The translations under genes were made by a program, and so were the position numbers. 64,000 bases of DNA from Hoyosella sp. YIM 151337 (lineage in GTDB: Bacteria; Actinomycetota; Actinomycetes; Mycobacteriales; Mycobacteriaceae): NCBI RefSeq assembly GCF_026041215.1, contig NZ_JAPEIQ010000011.1:206277-270276 (forward strand), given 5' to 3'. The notes beneath the pieces were generated by a model, which did no database searches, was not told the origin of the DNA, and saw only the letters and a program-made list of their open reading frames with translations. Within the stretch, counting starts at the first letter, position 1. Each line of letters begins with the position of its first letter. Positions 1 through 10,266 of this stretch are shown here, piece after piece.

Positions 1-337
1 GGGGCTCGGGGATCTCGGCGCAGTCTTCGGGACCGGACGGCCTGAGTGGACCGGTGCGAGCGGAGCGCAACTCCTCACTGAAGTGCGCCGGCTTATCTCG
101 GAGGCAGGGATGTCCATTGGCAACGCGGCTGTACAGGTGATCGGGAATCGGCCAAAGATCGGGCCCCGTCGCCTTGAAGCGCAGACCGTTCTTTCCGGAC
201 TGCTCGGCGCACCCGTTTCGGTCTCCGCAACTACCACGGACGGGTTGGGCCTCACCGGGCGCGGCGAGGGAATCGCCGCGGTCGCCACCGCACTCGTCCG
301 CACTGGAGATTGCGAACCACAGCCCCCGACCAAGTAG
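1..337 (+). CDS. ispF: 2-C-methyl-D-erythritol 2,4-cyclodiphosphate synthase, C-terminal part
   Basis: The reading frame is open from base 2 to the TAG at 335-337 and gives about 110 residues, the C-terminal two thirds of IspF. The visible part begins GLGDLG followed by FGTGRPEW and contains the family signature [15 protein letters not shown] near its end. IspF makes the cyclic diphosphate of the non-mevalonate isoprenoid pathway, which feeds the prenyl chain of the menaquinone made by genes further right. The 5' end lies outside the window. It is followed after 11 bases by cysS in the same direction, the order known from mycobacteria (ispD-ispF-cysS). Identification is firm; only the start is missing. 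Confidence 0.95.
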   Translation, partial: GLGDLGAVFGTGRPEWTGASGAQLLTEVRRLISEAGMSIGNAAVQVIGNRPKIGPRRLEAQTVLSGLLGAPVSVSATTTDGLGLTGRGEGIAAVATALVRTGDCEPQPPTK

Positions 338-348
338 GATTTCCCGCT

Positions 349-1755
349 GTGACTCCGCCGACCCTGAGGCTCTTCGATACTGAATCCCGAACCCTGCGCG
401 ATTTCGCGCCGCTCGTCCCGGGCGAGGTCTCGGTGTACCTGTGCGGTGCCACAGTGCAGGGCGAACCACACATCGGGCACGTGCGCAGCGGTGTTGCCTT
501 CGACGTGCTTCGGCGCTGGCTAACGGCGCAGGGTTATGACGTGCGCTTCATCCGCAACGTCACCGACATCGACGACAAGATCTTGAACAAGGCCGCGGAA
601 GCGGGCAGGCCCTGGTGGGAGTGGGCGGCGACCTACGAACGATCGTTCGAGCGCGCCTACGACAAGCTTGGGGTGCTGCCCCCGTCTGCGTCCCCCCGTG
701 CGACAGGGCACATCACACAGATGGTCGAGATGATCGAGCGGCTGATAGCGCGTGGCCACGCCTACCCAGCTGGTGGGGACGTGTATTTCGACGTCCGCAG
801 TTTTGCCGACTACGGGGCGCTTTCCGGGCACAAGCTCGATGACGTCCACCAGGGCGAAGGCGCCGGGCATTACAAACGCGATCCGCGTGATTTTACGTTG
901 TGGAAGGCCGCTAAACCCGGTGAGCCGTCATGGCCGACACCGTGGGGCCCGGGCCGTCCCGGGTGGCATCTTGAGTGCTCCGCGATGGCGTCGGCGTATC
1001 TCGGTCCCCAATTCGACATTCACTGCGGCGGACTGGATCTCGTATTCCCGCATCACGAGAACGAGATCGCGCAGAGCCGGGCCGCCGGAGACGGCTTCGC
1101 CCAGTACTGGCTGCACAACGGGTGGGTTACCCTCGGCGGTGAAAAAATGTCGAAATCCCTCGGGAACACCCTGTCGATTCCGGCGGTACTGAAGCGGGTG
1201 CGGCCGCAAGAGCTCCGGTACTACCTGGGCAGCGCGCACTACCGCTCGATGCTTGAGTACTCAGAGAACGCACTGCAAGAGGCGGCCGCGGCGTACCGAC
1301 GGATCGAGGCGTTCTTCGAACGAGTGCAGCGCCGCGCGGGCGATGTCGCCGAAGGGAGCTGGACGGACGCCTTCGCGGCTGCCCTCGCGGACGACCTTGG
1401 CGTCCCGGCTGCCCTCGCCGAAATCCACCACACGATCAGTGCAGCCAACACCGCACTCGAAAGCGGGGACGGCGAACGTGCTCGCGCACTGGCCGGCGAC
1501 GTGCGCGCCATGCTGGGTATCCTCGGGGTCGACCCGCTTGATGAGCACTGGCGCGAAATCGGGCAGACCGAAGATGAGTCGGCCCGGTATGCGCTGGACG
1601 TGCTTGTTCGGGCCGAACTTGAGCGGCGCCAGCAGGCGCGCGCGAGCCGCGACTGGGCGGCAGCCGACGAGATCAGGGACCGGCTCGCGGCCGTGGGAAT
1701 TGACATTACCGACACCCCAGCTGGCCCGGAGTGGTCGCTTAAGACTGATCGCTAG
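349..1755 (+). CDS. cysS: Cysteinyl-tRNA synthetase
   Basis: Class I aminoacyl-tRNA synthetase that charges tRNA-Cys in the cytoplasm; 468 residues, the usual length. HIGH is at residues 41-44 and KMSKS at about 266-270. Cys32 (YLCGAT) and the later ECSAM and [14 protein letters not shown] stretches supply the zinc-binding residues known for the family. The GTG at 349 is preferred because [11 protein letters not shown] aligns with the start of mycobacterial CysS; the frame also opens at 310, but that would overlap ispF. rlmB follows after 23 bases, so the three genes are probably cotranscribed. In actinobacteria the close paralogue MshC uses a similar fold, but full length and the C-terminal anticodon-binding part point to CysS. 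Confidence 0.96.
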   Translation: MTPPTLRLFDTESRTLRDFAPLVPGEVSVYLCGATVQGEPHIGHVRSGVAFDVLRRWLTAQGYDVRFIRNVTDIDDKILNKAAEAGRPWWEWAATYERSFERAYDKLGVLPPSASPRATGHITQMVEMIERLIARGHAYPAGGDVYFDVRSFADYGALSGHKLDDVHQGEGAGHYKRDPRDFTLWKAAKPGEPSWPTPWGPGRPGWHLECSAMASAYLGPQFDIHCGGLDLVFPHHENEIAQSRAAGDGFAQYWLHNGWVTLGGEKMSKSLGNTLSIPAVLKRVRPQELRYYLGSAHYRSMLEYSENALQEAAAAYRRIEAFFERVQRRAGDVAEGSWTDAFAAALADDLGVPAALAEIHHTISAANTALESGDGERARALAGDVRAMLGILGVDPLDEHWREIGQTEDESARYALDVLVRAELERRQQARASRDWAAADEIRDRLAAVGIDITDTPAGPEWSLKTDR

Positions 1756-1778
1756 CCAGTCAGCGGAATGGAGAACGC

Positions 1779-2750
1779 ATGGCGGGGAATTCGCAACGGC
1801 GCGGTGCGGTGCGCAAAGCCGGAACGAAGAAGGGCGCAACGAAGGGTTCAGGTGGCAAGCGCCGCAGGGGGTTAGAAGGAAGGGGTGCGACACCGCCCGC
1901 GGAAATGCGGGTCGGGCATCCCGCAGCACGCCGTGCCGCGGCAGCCGCGAAAGCGAAGCAGGCGAGGCTCCAATCGGATACCGCGCGCAAGCGCGGTGCT
2001 GAAGGTCCGGAGCTTGTGCTTGGCCGCAACCCTGTCGTTGAGTGCCTGCGTGCCGGAGTGCCGGCCACCGCGCTTTACCTGGCAGTCGGGGCTGAGCCGG
2101 ACGAGCGCGTGACCGAAGCTGTGCACCACGCGGGTGAGCGCGGTATTTCAATACTCGAAGTGCCTCGCTCCGATCTCGACAAAATGACCACGAACGGTCT
2201 TCACCAGGGCATTGCGCTGCAAGTTCCGCCGTTCCAGTACGCACACCCCGACGATCTGATTGCGGCGGGCCGTGATGACGAACAGCCGGGTCTCGTTGTC
2301 GCGCTCGACAACATCACCGATCCGCGCAATCTCGGCGCGGTGATCCGCTCGACCGCTGCGTTTGGCGGCAACGGCGTCCTGATCCCAGAGCGCAGGTCCG
2401 CCAGTGTCACCGCAGTCGCGTGGCGTACCAGTGCGGGGGCTGCCGCGCGAGTCCCGGTCGCCAGGGCAACGAATCTGACGCGCACACTCAAGTCATTCGC
2501 CGAGAACGGTTACTTCATCGCTGGTCTCGACTCCGAGGGCGCGGTGTCACTCGATAACTTCACCACCACTGATGTTCCGCTGGTGATCGTGGTGGGTTCT
2601 GAAGGCAAGGGTTTGTCGCGGTTGGTGCACGAGAACTGCGACGTCATCGTGAACGTGCCGATGGCAGGAGACGTGGAGTCCCTCAACGCGTCTGTGGCCG
2701 CAGGCGTCGTCCTCGCGGAGATCGCGCGGCAGCGCCGAGTTGCCGGCTAA
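1779..2750 (+). CDS. rlmB: 23S rRNA 2'-O-methyltransferase (SpoU/TrmH family)
   Basis: SPOUT-class RNA 2'-O-ribose methyltransferase of 323 residues, equivalent in position and sequence type to M. tuberculosis Rv3579c. The first ~70 residues are a Lys/Arg/Ala/Gly-rich extension, followed by the substrate-binding domain ([14 protein letters not shown]). The trefoil-knot domain has motif 1 [19 protein letters not shown], motif 2 [12 protein letters not shown] and motif 3 [17 protein letters not shown]. The ATG has a GGAGA five bases upstream. RlmB methylates G2251 in E. coli; the exact target here is inferred from family membership. It is the last gene of the ispF-cysS-rlmB run and ends at a hairpin. 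Confidence 0.9.
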   Translation: MAGNSQRRGAVRKAGTKKGATKGSGGKRRRGLEGRGATPPAEMRVGHPAARRAAAAAKAKQARLQSDTARKRGAEGPELVLGRNPVVECLRAGVPATALYLAVGAEPDERVTEAVHHAGERGISILEVPRSDLDKMTTNGLHQGIALQVPPFQYAHPDDLIAAGRDDEQPGLVVALDNITDPRNLGAVIRSTAAFGGNGVLIPERRSASVTAVAWRTSAGAAARVPVARATNLTRTLKSFAENGYFIAGLDSEGAVSLDNFTTTDVPLVIVVGSEGKGLSRLVHENCDVIVNVPMAGDVESLNASVAAGVVLAEIARQRRVAG

Positions 2751-2762
2751 ATCGGTATAAGC

Positions 2763-2793
2763 CCTGGGTGGGTCGAGCGGCGACCCACCCAGG
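2763..2793. terminator. Bidirectional hairpin between convergent genes
   Basis: A perfect 13-bp stem (2763-2775 with 2781-2793) closes a 5-base loop in the 58 bp between the ends of rlmB and the convergent acyl-CoA oxidase-like gene. There is no long T-run on either side, so it may act as a shared, imperfect terminator or an RNA-stabilising end. Confidence 0.6.
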
Positions 2794-2808
2794 TACGGAA
2801 CTGGCGGG

Positions 2809-4737
2809 CTATTCCCGCGCGTAGACGCTCGCGTCGTCCAGCATCTCCGCGCGCAGCATCGCGTCGGGTACGCCGAATGCATCCACCAGGGTCTGGGCAT
2901 GTGGACGTAGCTTTTCCACTAGTTCGTTCACGCCGCGGCGCACCGCTTTGCCGCGTTCCACCGAGAGAAACCGGTGCATGATGTACCAGTCACGATGCTC
3001 TTCCAGCGTGGTGAAAGCGAAAAGATCACACACGAGTTCAGCAATCGAGCGCGATTCCTCATCGTGGATGAGATCCAGCCCCTCGATGAACGATTCGAGG
3101 ACTAGCCGATCGATGTGGGCGCTGCCCGCCTCGAGGATGTGATCCTGCGCGTTGTTGAACGCTTTGAACGGTGTGCCCAGTTCCTTGGTGCCGTTGCGCA
3201 GGCGCTGCGCGGCAGTCCGGACGAGGTAGTCCTCGCGGTCCGCGAGGAGTTGCAGCTGGACCGCGCGTTTTGACAGGTCGCCTTCCTCGACGGTCTCGTT
3301 GCTGCGGTCCATCAGGGTCTGGATCATCTGCCGCACCCCGGAGCGCTGGCGCACGACGTCACGAGCCATTGTTGCGGCGAAACGAACCCAATCGAGCGCG
3401 TCGTAGTCGCGCACTTCATCGGCGTACGCCGTGAGGAGTTCCTTTGCGACCAGCTGAGTGAGGACGACGTTGTCACCTTCGAATGTGGTGAACACGTCGG
3501 TGTCGGCTTTAAGTGTTACGAGGCGATTTTCCGAGAGGTAACCGGCACCGCCGCATGCCTCCCGGCACTCCTGAATGGTGCGGGTCGCGTGCCAGGTTTG
3601 CGCCGCTTTGAGGCCAGCCGCGCGCTTTTCTAGAGCGCGCTGCCCCTGCGGGTCCGTGTTCTGCCCGGTCTGGATAAGGTGCATCTTCCGGGTGAGGTCG
3701 TTCTGCGCGAACGCGTATGCGTAAGACTTCGCGATGAGGGGGAGCAGCCGGCGCTGGTGCATCCGGTAGTCGAGCAGCACCGTTTCGGGTTCACCCGGCG
3801 ACGGGCGGAACTGCCGTCGTTTGAGTGCGTAACGGGTCGCGATCGTCAGCGCGAGCCGTGCTGCGGACGCCGCACCGCCGCCGACGCTTACCCGTCCGCG
3901 TACGAGGGTTCCCAAAGTCGTGAAGAAGCGGCGGCTGTCGTTTTCGATTTCTGAGCTGTAGGTGCCGTCCTCCTCGACATTTGCGTAGCGATTGAGAAGG
4001 TTCTCACGCGGGATGCGCACGTTGTCGAACACGATGCGGCCGTTGTCGACTCCGATGAGGCCACCTTTGTGTCCACAATCAGACGTCGTGACCCCGGGAA
4101 GGTCGCCACCGTTCTCGTCACGTATCGGCACCACAAAGCAGTGCACACCGTGGCTTTCATCTTGGGTGACGAGTTGAGCGAACACTGCGGCCACGGTCGC
4201 GTGCTCCGCAGCCCCGCCGATGTAGTCCTTGCGGGCAGACGGAGTGGGGGTATGGATGATGAACTCGCCCGTGTCCGCGTCATACGTTGCCGTGGTCTCA
4301 ATGTGCTGGACGTCGCTGCCGTGCCCGGATTCGGTCATCGCGAAACACCCGAGGAGGTCCAGCTTCATCAGTGGCCGGATGTACTTGTCGTGATGCGGCT
4401 TGGTGCCGAGGTTCTCGATCGCACCGCCGAAGAGGCCCCATTGCACGCCTGCCTTCACGGTAAGCGACAAATCGGCTTGTGCCAGCATCTCGAACCCCGC
4501 GACGGCGGCACCAGCGTCACCGGTGCCACCGTTCTCCCTGCGGAATCCGTGGTCCGGATACCCGGTTTCGACGAGAGCGCGCATCTGATCGAGGGTTCGT
4601 GCCCGCGCGGCCTTCATATCAAGTCCCGGATCGGTGGCGAACTCATCGGACGCGAGATAATCCCGGCATTGGTTGCGCATGTCTTTCCATGGCCCGTCGA
4701 GTGCGTCACGAAGGTGTTCCGCGGTCGTCTTCGTCAT
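2809..4737 (-). CDS. Acyl-CoA oxidase/dehydrogenase-like flavoenzyme
   Basis: Encodes 642 residues, too long for a standard ~390-residue acyl-CoA dehydrogenase and close to peroxisomal-type acyl-CoA oxidases. The N-terminal helical part carries GYPDHGFRRENGGTG, the middle part LGCFAMTESGHGSDVQ (the FAD/substrate-binding signature) and later RYALKRRQF. The C-terminal half contains ACGGAGYLSENR followed by DVFTTFEGDNVVL, which aligns with the acyl-CoA oxidase family. It would oxidise acyl-CoA to the 2-enoyl-CoA in beta-oxidation. Transcribed alone, convergent with rlmB. Whether oxygen or an electron-transfer flavoprotein is the acceptor cannot be told from sequence. Confidence 0.85.
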   Translation of the reverse strand: MTKTTAEHLRDALDGPWKDMRNQCRDYLASDEFATDPGLDMKAARARTLDQMRALVETGYPDHGFRRENGGTGDAGAAVAGFEMLAQADLSLTVKAGVQWGLFGGAIENLGTKPHHDKYIRPLMKLDLLGCFAMTESGHGSDVQHIETTATYDADTGEFIIHTPTPSARKDYIGGAAEHATVAAVFAQLVTQDESHGVHCFVVPIRDENGGDLPGVTTSDCGHKGGLIGVDNGRIVFDNVRIPRENLLNRYANVEEDGTYSSEIENDSRRFFTTLGTLVRGRVSVGGGAASAARLALTIATRYALKRRQFRPSPGEPETVLLDYRMHQRRLLPLIAKSYAYAFAQNDLTRKMHLIQTGQNTDPQGQRALEKRAAGLKAAQTWHATRTIQECREACGGAGYLSENRLVTLKADTDVFTTFEGDNVVLTQLVAKELLTAYADEVRDYDALDWVRFAATMARDVVRQRSGVRQMIQTLMDRSNETVEEGDLSKRAVQLQLLADREDYLVRTAAQRLRNGTKELGTPFKAFNNAQDHILEAGSAHIDRLVLESFIEGLDLIHDEESRSIAELVCDLFAFTTLEEHRDWYIMHRFLSVERGKAVRRGVNELVEKLRPHAQTLVDAFGVPDAMLRAEMLDDASVYARE

Positions 4738-4801
4738 GATTCCGACGATAGCCGCACCTGTTGATGTTGGCAGGCGCTTACTGCGGGGCCATCATGGAGG
4801 C

Positions 4802-5047
4802 ATGATGACGATGCTGCTTGGCGTTGTGGCGGTGGCTGCGCTCGTCATGATCCTGGTGATCATTGCGCGCGTGCTGGAGGCGGCGCCGCCCCGCGAGGCA
4901 CTGCCACCGCCACCCCCGCCGCCGCGGCGTGAACGCAGCCCGGCGGAGGAGGAACTGCGGCGCCGGTTCGCAGCAGGTGAGATCGACGAGATCGAATTCA
5001 TCGAAAAGCAGGCCATCCTGCGCATGGACGAGGAAGACGACCGGTAA
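4802..5047 (+). CDS. Small SHOCT-domain membrane protein
   Basis: An 81-residue protein: an N-terminal hydrophobic helix ([18 protein letters not shown]), a proline-rich linker with eight consecutive Pro, and a C-terminal SHOCT motif ([18 protein letters not shown]). SHOCT modules are short oligomerisation or tethering segments at protein ends; no enzymatic role is expected. GGAGG at 4796-4800 lies in front of three in-frame ATGs (4802, 4805, 4811); spacing slightly favours 4805 or 4811, so the exact start is uncertain. It sits 59 bases before hemL in the same direction. Confidence 0.75.
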   Translation: MMTMLLGVVAVAALVMILVIIARVLEAAPPREALPPPPPPPRRERSPAEEELRRRFAAGEIDEIEFIEKQAILRMDEEDDR

Positions 5048-5106
5048 AAGGCGGTTACTACACCCCGTCGTCGACGGAACGCTGCCGGACTGGAACACTA
5101 GAGGCC

Positions 5107-6441
5107 GTGAAATCTCCCGCCGGGCATTCAGGTGTGCAGCAGTCAGCCAGGCTCTTCGAGAGAGCATCGGCCGTCATTCCAGGTGGCGTTAACTCGCCAG
5201 TGCGCGCGTTTGGCGCGGTCGGGGGAGTGCCCCGGTTCATCCGTGAAGCTCGTGGCTGCTGGCTTTTTGACGAAGACGGCAACCGTTACGTCGATTTGGT
5301 CTGCTCGTGGGGCCCCATGATTCTGGGGCATGCCCATCCGGCGGTCGTAGAGGCGGTCCGGGAAGCAGCTGTGAAAGGCCTGTCGTTCGGGGCTCCGACC
5401 GAATCTGAAGTTGAGCTGGCCGAAGAAATCGTCCGCCGTGTCGCTCCGGTGGAGCAGGTACGGCTTGTGAATTCCGGCACAGAAGCCACAATGAGCGCGG
5501 TCCGGCTGGCGCGCGGTTTCACCGGCCGTACCAAGATCATCAAATTCGCCGGCTGCTACCACGGCCACGTTGACGCGCTTCTCGCGGACGCGGGATCCGG
5601 CGTAGCCACGTTTGGCCTGCCCACGTCTCCGGGGGTCACCGGCGCGCAGGCAAGCGACACTTTGGTACTTCCGTACAACGATCTCGGTGCGGTGCAGCGC
5701 GCGTTCGCTGAACACCCGGGCGAGATCGCCGCTGTCATCACCGAGGCAGCCGCCGGCAACATGGGCGCGGTGGCGCCGCTGCCGGGCTTCAACGCCGGGT
5801 TGCAGCAGGTATGCCACGAAAACGGCGCCTTGCTCATCATGGACGAGGTCATGACAGGATTCCGTATCAGCGATGCGGGCTGGTACGGCGTCGAAGGCGT
5901 CGCTGGGGATCTGTACACGTTCGGGAAAGTTATGAGCGGTGGTCTCCCGGCTGCCGCGTTCGGCGGGCGCGCGGACGTCATGGGATATCTGGCGCCGGCG
6001 GGGCCCGTGTATCAGGCCGGTACCCTTTCGGGTAATCCGGTCGCCGTTGCTGCCGGACTCGCAACGCTGCAGCACGCGACCCCGGACGTGTACACGGCGC
6101 TGCGGAAGAATCACGCCGAGCTGCGGGACCTGCTTGCGGACAGTTTCCGCGGTGCCGGGATTTCACATCGCGTGCAATCAGCAGGCACGATGGTGAGCGT
6201 GTTCTTCACTGGCGAGCCCGTGCAAAACTATGCACAGGCCAAGGCCTGCGAGACATGGCGGTACTCAGCGTTCTTCCACGCTCTGCTCGAGCGAGGGGTG
6301 TACGCGCCACCGAGCGCGTTCGAGGCGTGGTTCGTCTCGGCAGCTCTTGACGACGAGGCGTTCGCGGTAATCGCGGACGCGGTGCCGGCGGCTGTGCGTG
6401 CAGCGGCAGAGGCATCACCACCCGAACCAGCCAGGGCATGA
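5107..6441 (+). CDS. hemL: Glutamate-1-semialdehyde 2,1-aminomutase
   Basis: Converts glutamate-1-semialdehyde to 5-aminolevulinate in the C5 haem pathway. The 444 residues start with [20 protein letters not shown] and include the class III aminotransferase region [10 protein letters not shown] and the PLP lysine in [10 protein letters not shown] at about residue 274. The start is GTG, the length is normal, and there is no sign of damage. It stands directly before a phosphatase gene and the cytochrome c maturation genes, the same order as M. tuberculosis Rv0524-Rv0529, which links haem synthesis to haem attachment. Confidence 0.97.
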   Translation: MKSPAGHSGVQQSARLFERASAVIPGGVNSPVRAFGAVGGVPRFIREARGCWLFDEDGNRYVDLVCSWGPMILGHAHPAVVEAVREAAVKGLSFGAPTESEVELAEEIVRRVAPVEQVRLVNSGTEATMSAVRLARGFTGRTKIIKFAGCYHGHVDALLADAGSGVATFGLPTSPGVTGAQASDTLVLPYNDLGAVQRAFAEHPGEIAAVITEAAAGNMGAVAPLPGFNAGLQQVCHENGALLIMDEVMTGFRISDAGWYGVEGVAGDLYTFGKVMSGGLPAAAFGGRADVMGYLAPAGPVYQAGTLSGNPVAVAAGLATLQHATPDVYTALRKNHAELRDLLADSFRGAGISHRVQSAGTMVSVFFTGEPVQNYAQAKACETWRYSAFFHALLERGVYAPPSAFEAWFVSAALDDEAFAVIADAVPAAVRAAAEASPPEPARA

Positions 6442-6483
6442 GCCTGCGCAGCTGAAAGAACATCCTTACGAGGAGTGTGAGAC

Positions 6484-7155
6484 GTGACGGACCTCTACGA
6501 GCAGTCGGGCCAGCAGCGCCCGGGCACGACCCGCACGATCGTGCACCTGCTGCGACATGGTGAGGTGCACAACCCCACCGGCATCCTGTACGGCAGACTG
6601 CCCGGCTTCAAACTGTCGGACACGGGCCAAGCCCAGGCGCGGACGGTCGCGCTCGCATTGTCGGAGCACGACATCACCCATGTGGTGGCGTCACCGCTGC
6701 TGCGCGCTCAGCAGACCGCTGCTCCGATCGCCTCGGCTCATGGCCTCGAAGTTCACACCGACGAAGATCTCGTCGAGGCGGAGAACGAATTCGAGGGCTT
6801 ACGGGTTTCCGTCGGCGACGGTGCGCTGCGGCGCCCACGCCACTGGTGGAAGCTGCGTGATCCGTTCACGCCGTCGTGGGGTGAGCCCTACTTGCAGATC
6901 GCGCACCGAATGCTTGCGGCGGTCAATACCGCGCGAGCCGCCGCGGCGGGACATGAGGCGGTATGTGTCAGCCATCAGTTGCCAGTGTGGTCACTTCGCC
7001 GATTCCTGCACGGGCAGCGCTTGTGGCACGACCCGCGTAAACGGCAATGCTCGCTCGCGTCGCTCACCTCGCTTGTGTACGAGGGCGATGAGTTGATCGA
7101 CATCGTGTACTCCGAGCCGGCTGGCAAGTCGGATCCAACGGTGACTGGGGCATGA
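6484..7155 (+). CDS. Histidine phosphatase (phosphoglycerate mutase-like) protein
   Basis: 223 residues of the histidine phosphatase superfamily. The catalytic LLRHGE motif is at residues 22-27, with the phospho-acceptor His25. A second catalytic-type His lies in VSHQLP and a conserved Arg in SPLLRAQQTA. It corresponds to M. tuberculosis Rv0525. The substrate is not known, and the position between hemL and the cytochrome c maturation genes does not fix it. The GTG start has AGGAG about nine bases upstream. The stop overlaps the start of the next gene by four bases (ATGA), implying translational coupling. Confidence 0.88.
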   Translation: MTDLYEQSGQQRPGTTRTIVHLLRHGEVHNPTGILYGRLPGFKLSDTGQAQARTVALALSEHDITHVVASPLLRAQQTAAPIASAHGLEVHTDEDLVEAENEFEGLRVSVGDGALRRPRHWWKLRDPFTPSWGEPYLQIAHRMLAAVNTARAAAAGHEAVCVSHQLPVWSLRRFLHGQRLWHDPRKRQCSLASLTSLVYEGDELIDIVYSEPAGKSDPTVTGA

Positions 7156-7757
7156 CGTTTCGTTCGAAAATGCGGACCGCGGCTGTCGCGATCATGTCGG
7201 CCGCGGCCCTCACCGTCACCTCCTGCGCAACAGCTGGCACCGATGCTGTCGTACAGGGCGGGACATTCAACTTCGTTTCGCCCGGGGGGCAGACGGAGAT
7301 CTTTTACGACCCGCCAGAATCGCGGGGAAAGATTGGCGCCCTCTCCGGCCCATCGCTGATGGACCCCGACGAGACCATCGAACTTGCTGACTTCGCTGGC
7401 CAGGTTGTGGTCATCAACGTGTGGGGCCAGTGGTGCGCGCCGTGCCGCACGGAAATGCCGGAATTACAGCAGGTATACGATGACACCGAGCAGCTTGGGG
7501 TGCAGTTGCTGGGCATCAACGTGCGCGACCCGCACATCCAGAAGGCCCAGGACTTTGTCGTCGACTTCGGTTTGACGTTCCCGTCCGTGTACGACCCCTC
7601 CATGCGCACGCTGATCGCGATGCAAGGTGTGCCCACCAGTGTGGTGCCTATGACGTTTGTGCTAGACCGCGAACAGCGCGTCGCCGCAGTGTTCCTGCGC
7701 GACTTGCTCGTTGAGGACCTGCAGCCAGTCGTAGAGCGGGTAGCGCAGGAACAGTGA
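7152..7757 (+). CDS. ccsX: Thioredoxin-like lipoprotein of cytochrome c maturation (ResA/CcsX)
   Basis: 201 residues. The signal peptide ends in a lipobox (VTSC, Cys25), so the protein should be anchored to the outer face of the membrane. The thioredoxin fold follows, with WCAPC at residues 94-98, the redox-active CxxC that reduces apocytochrome c haem-binding cysteines in system II maturation. Homologous in place and type to Rv0526. It overlaps the phosphatase gene by four bases and runs directly into ccdA, which passes electrons from the cytoplasm to this protein. Confidence 0.9.
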   Translation: MTFRSKMRTAAVAIMSAAALTVTSCATAGTDAVVQGGTFNFVSPGGQTEIFYDPPESRGKIGALSGPSLMDPDETIELADFAGQVVVINVWGQWCAPCRTEMPELQQVYDDTEQLGVQLLGINVRDPHIQKAQDFVVDFGLTFPSVYDPSMRTLIAMQGVPTSVVPMTFVLDREQRVAAVFLRDLLVEDLQPVVERVAQEQ

Positions 7758-7759
7758 CA

Positions 7760-8614
7760 ATGATGCTGCACGCCTCCGCTGATTCCGTCGCTTACCTGGC
7801 GTCGTCCGTCGGTGCGACATTCCAGAGCACGGCGGTCGACGGACCGTTGCTGCTCGCGCTGGCTGTGTGCATGCTTGCCGGTCTCGTGTCGTTCGCGTCA
7901 CCGTGCGTGGTGCCGCTGGTGCCCGGCTATATCTCGTACCTTGCGGGCCTGGTCGGAGTGGACCCCCCTGATGCGGCGCAGGGAACAGCCTCGCACACCG
8001 CGACGATGACGAAGCTCAAGGACCGTACCCGATGGCGGGTTGCCGGTGCGGCGGCGCTGTTTGTTGGTGGGTTCACCGTTGTCTTTGTGCTGGCTACAGC
8101 ATCAGTTTTCGGCATGATCAGCGCACTGAGCCTCAACCGCGAACTGCTACAGCGGGTCGGCGGCGTCGTGACAATCGTGATGGGGCTCGTGTTCATCGGC
8201 TTCATTCCGTTGCTGCAGCGCGATACCCGCTTCGCGCCGCGCCGGTTCACCTCGCTGGCAGGCGCACCGGTGCTCGGCGGTGTCTTCGGGCTGGGATGGA
8301 CGCCCTGTCTGGGCCCCACGCTGGCTGGCGTAATTTCCCTGGCAGCTGGCACCGAAGGAACCACCGCGGCGCGCGGGGTGGTGCTGATCATCGCGTACTG
8401 CCTCGGGCTCGGGCTGCCGTTCATTCTGCTCGCATTCGGCTCCGCTTCCGCGCTGCGCGGGGTGGGATGGTTGCGCCGCAATGGGCGCGCGGTGAAGATC
8501 TTCGGCGGAGTCATGCTGATTCTGGTGGGAATTGCGCTGGTAACCGGTGCATGGGAATTGTTCGTGAGCTGGATGAGAGAGGCGTTTATCAGCGACGTGG
8601 TGCTGCCGATATGA
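7760..8614 (+). CDS. ccdA: Cytochrome c biogenesis protein CcdA (thiol:disulfide interchange)
   Basis: Polytopic membrane protein of about 284 residues with six hydrophobic segments. The two redox cysteines sit in the paired motifs FASPCVVPLVPGY and GWTPCLGPT, the hallmark of CcdA/DsbD-beta. It carries electrons across the membrane to the thioredoxin-like lipoprotein encoded just upstream. The frame also opens at a GTG (7754) overlapping the previous stop, but AGGAA at 7747-7751 is better spaced for the ATG at 7760. The stop overlaps the resB start (ATGA). Confidence 0.92.
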   Translation: MMLHASADSVAYLASSVGATFQSTAVDGPLLLALAVCMLAGLVSFASPCVVPLVPGYISYLAGLVGVDPPDAAQGTASHTATMTKLKDRTRWRVAGAAALFVGGFTVVFVLATASVFGMISALSLNRELLQRVGGVVTIVMGLVFIGFIPLLQRDTRFAPRRFTSLAGAPVLGGVFGLGWTPCLGPTLAGVISLAAGTEGTTAARGVVLIIAYCLGLGLPFILLAFGSASALRGVGWLRRNGRAVKIFGGVMLILVGIALVTGAWELFVSWMREAFISDVVLPI

Positions 8615-10248
8615 CCGGTACTCGTGACCTCACCGAACAGGTGACGCCGCAGCAGCCTGCGCCACGTGGCGCCCCTTCAAAGGCGATCGCGCTGGTGCGT
8701 AAGGGCTGGCGAAACCTGACCAGTATGGGGACGGCCCTCGCATTGCTGTTTCTGCTGGCGCTGGGCGCAATCCCGGGGGCGCTGCTGCCGCAGAACAGTC
8801 TCAACGCACAGGCGGTCCGTGAGTACATCGCCGACCGGCCCACGCTCGGCCCCATCCTCGACCGGCTGGGCATGTTTGACGTGTTCAGCAGCTTCTGGTT
8901 CACCGCGATCTATGCGCTGCTTTTTATCTCGCTCGTTGGCTGCATCGTCCCGCGGGCGGCCGAACACTGGCGGCAGATGCGGGCACCGGTCGTGCGCGTG
9001 CCCCGTAACCTTGGGCGCTTGCCGCATCATGAACGTTTCTCTCTTCCGGGTGCGCCGCGCGATGCGGAAGCGACAGTGCTGCCCGTCTTCTCGCGCTGGC
9101 GGCACACGGTGCGCCGCGACGGTGATGTCATCGAGGTCTCCGCCGAGAAGGGGCATCTGCGTGAAGCTGGAAACCTCGTCTTTCACGTCGCGTTAGTCGG
9201 TATCCTGGCTGCGGTCGCGATCGGGCGGGTATTCGGGTATGAAGGCTCGGTCATCGTCGTCGCGAACGGCGGCCCTGGCTTCTGTACCGGCAGTCCAGCC
9301 GTGTACGACTCGTTTAGAGCCGGTCACAGTGTCGACGGCACCGATCTGACCCCATTCTGCGTTCGGGTAAACGATTTCCGGGCGGACTACTTGTCCACCG
9401 GCCAGGCCGAGATGTTCACGTCGAACATCGATTACCAGGCCGGCGAGGACTTGCTGACCAACGAGTGGCGTCCGTACACGCTGCGCGTGAATGACCCGCT
9501 GCGCGTTGAAGGTGACAGGCTTTACCTGATCGGGCACGGTTTCGCGCCGACATTCACCGTCACTTTCCCCAATGGGGAAACACGCACCGAGACGTTGCAG
9601 TTTGCGCCTGAGGATGCCACCACATTCCTGAGCAGCGGCGCGATGCGGTTCGATCCGCCCGGTGGCCTTTACTCGACTCAAGAGGAGCGGCGGCAAAATC
9701 AGATCGCAATTGAGGGATTATTCGCTCCAACGGCCTTCTTCGAAGGCGAATTGCTGACCTCGGTGTTCCCCGATATGCAGAACCCGGCGGTCGCAATTGA
9801 CGTCTACAAAGGTGATGTTGGGCTGGATGCCGGCAGGCCGCAGAACATTTTCACTCTCGACCAGTCCATGATCGAGCAAGATCGTCTCGTTCAGCAGGCA
9901 CGGGTGAATCTGTTCCCGGGCGAGAGCACGACACTGGACGACGGAACTGAAGTACGCTTCGACGGTGCGGAGAAGTGGGCGTCGCTGCAGGTGTCCCATG
10001 ATCCTGCGCAAGGCTGGGTGCTGGTCTCTGCGATCGCGATGACGTTAGGATTGCTCGTCTCGCTGCTGGTGAAACGGCGCCGCGTCTGGGTGCGCATCGC
10101 GCCGGACCTGGGTACCGATGCAGGCGACAAACGACGTACTGTAGTAGAGATTGGCGGTTTGGCACGCACGGACCAAGCCGGCTGGGGCAGCGAGTTCGAT
10201 CGAATATGCCGGCGCATATCGCCCGATCATCGTGCCCCGGACATGTAG
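8611..10248 (+). CDS. resB: Cytochrome c biogenesis protein ResB
   Basis: 545 residues, the CcsB/Ccs1-type half of the system II haem export and ligation complex (homologue of Rv0528). There are N-terminal transmembrane segments (GTALALLFLLALGAIPGALLP; FTAIYALLFISLVGCIV), then a further one near residue 195, a large extracytoplasmic domain and a C-terminal transmembrane segment (LVSAIAMTLGLLVSLLVKRRR). The start is the ATG at 8611 overlapping the ccdA stop; the upstream continuation of the frame is antisense-like noise within ccdA. It works with the CcsA-type partner that follows 18 bases downstream. Confidence 0.93.
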   Translation: MTGTRDLTEQVTPQQPAPRGAPSKAIALVRKGWRNLTSMGTALALLFLLALGAIPGALLPQNSLNAQAVREYIADRPTLGPILDRLGMFDVFSSFWFTAIYALLFISLVGCIVPRAAEHWRQMRAPVVRVPRNLGRLPHHERFSLPGAPRDAEATVLPVFSRWRHTVRRDGDVIEVSAEKGHLREAGNLVFHVALVGILAAVAIGRVFGYEGSVIVVANGGPGFCTGSPAVYDSFRAGHSVDGTDLTPFCVRVNDFRADYLSTGQAEMFTSNIDYQAGEDLLTNEWRPYTLRVNDPLRVEGDRLYLIGHGFAPTFTVTFPNGETRTETLQFAPEDATTFLSSGAMRFDPPGGLYSTQEERRQNQIAIEGLFAPTAFFEGELLTSVFPDMQNPAVAIDVYKGDVGLDAGRPQNIFTLDQSMIEQDRLVQQARVNLFPGESTTLDDGTEVRFDGAEKWASLQVSHDPAQGWVLVSAIAMTLGLLVSLLVKRRRVWVRIAPDLGTDAGDKRRTVVEIGGLARTDQAGWGSEFDRICRRISPDHRAPDM

Positions 10249-10266
10249 GAAAGGCAGTTCAGACTC

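Noticed and set aside
8032..8610. Long N-terminal extension of the resB frame
   Set aside because: It lies entirely within ccdA in another frame and has no similarity to ResB; the ATG at 8611 with the ATGA overlap is the natural start.
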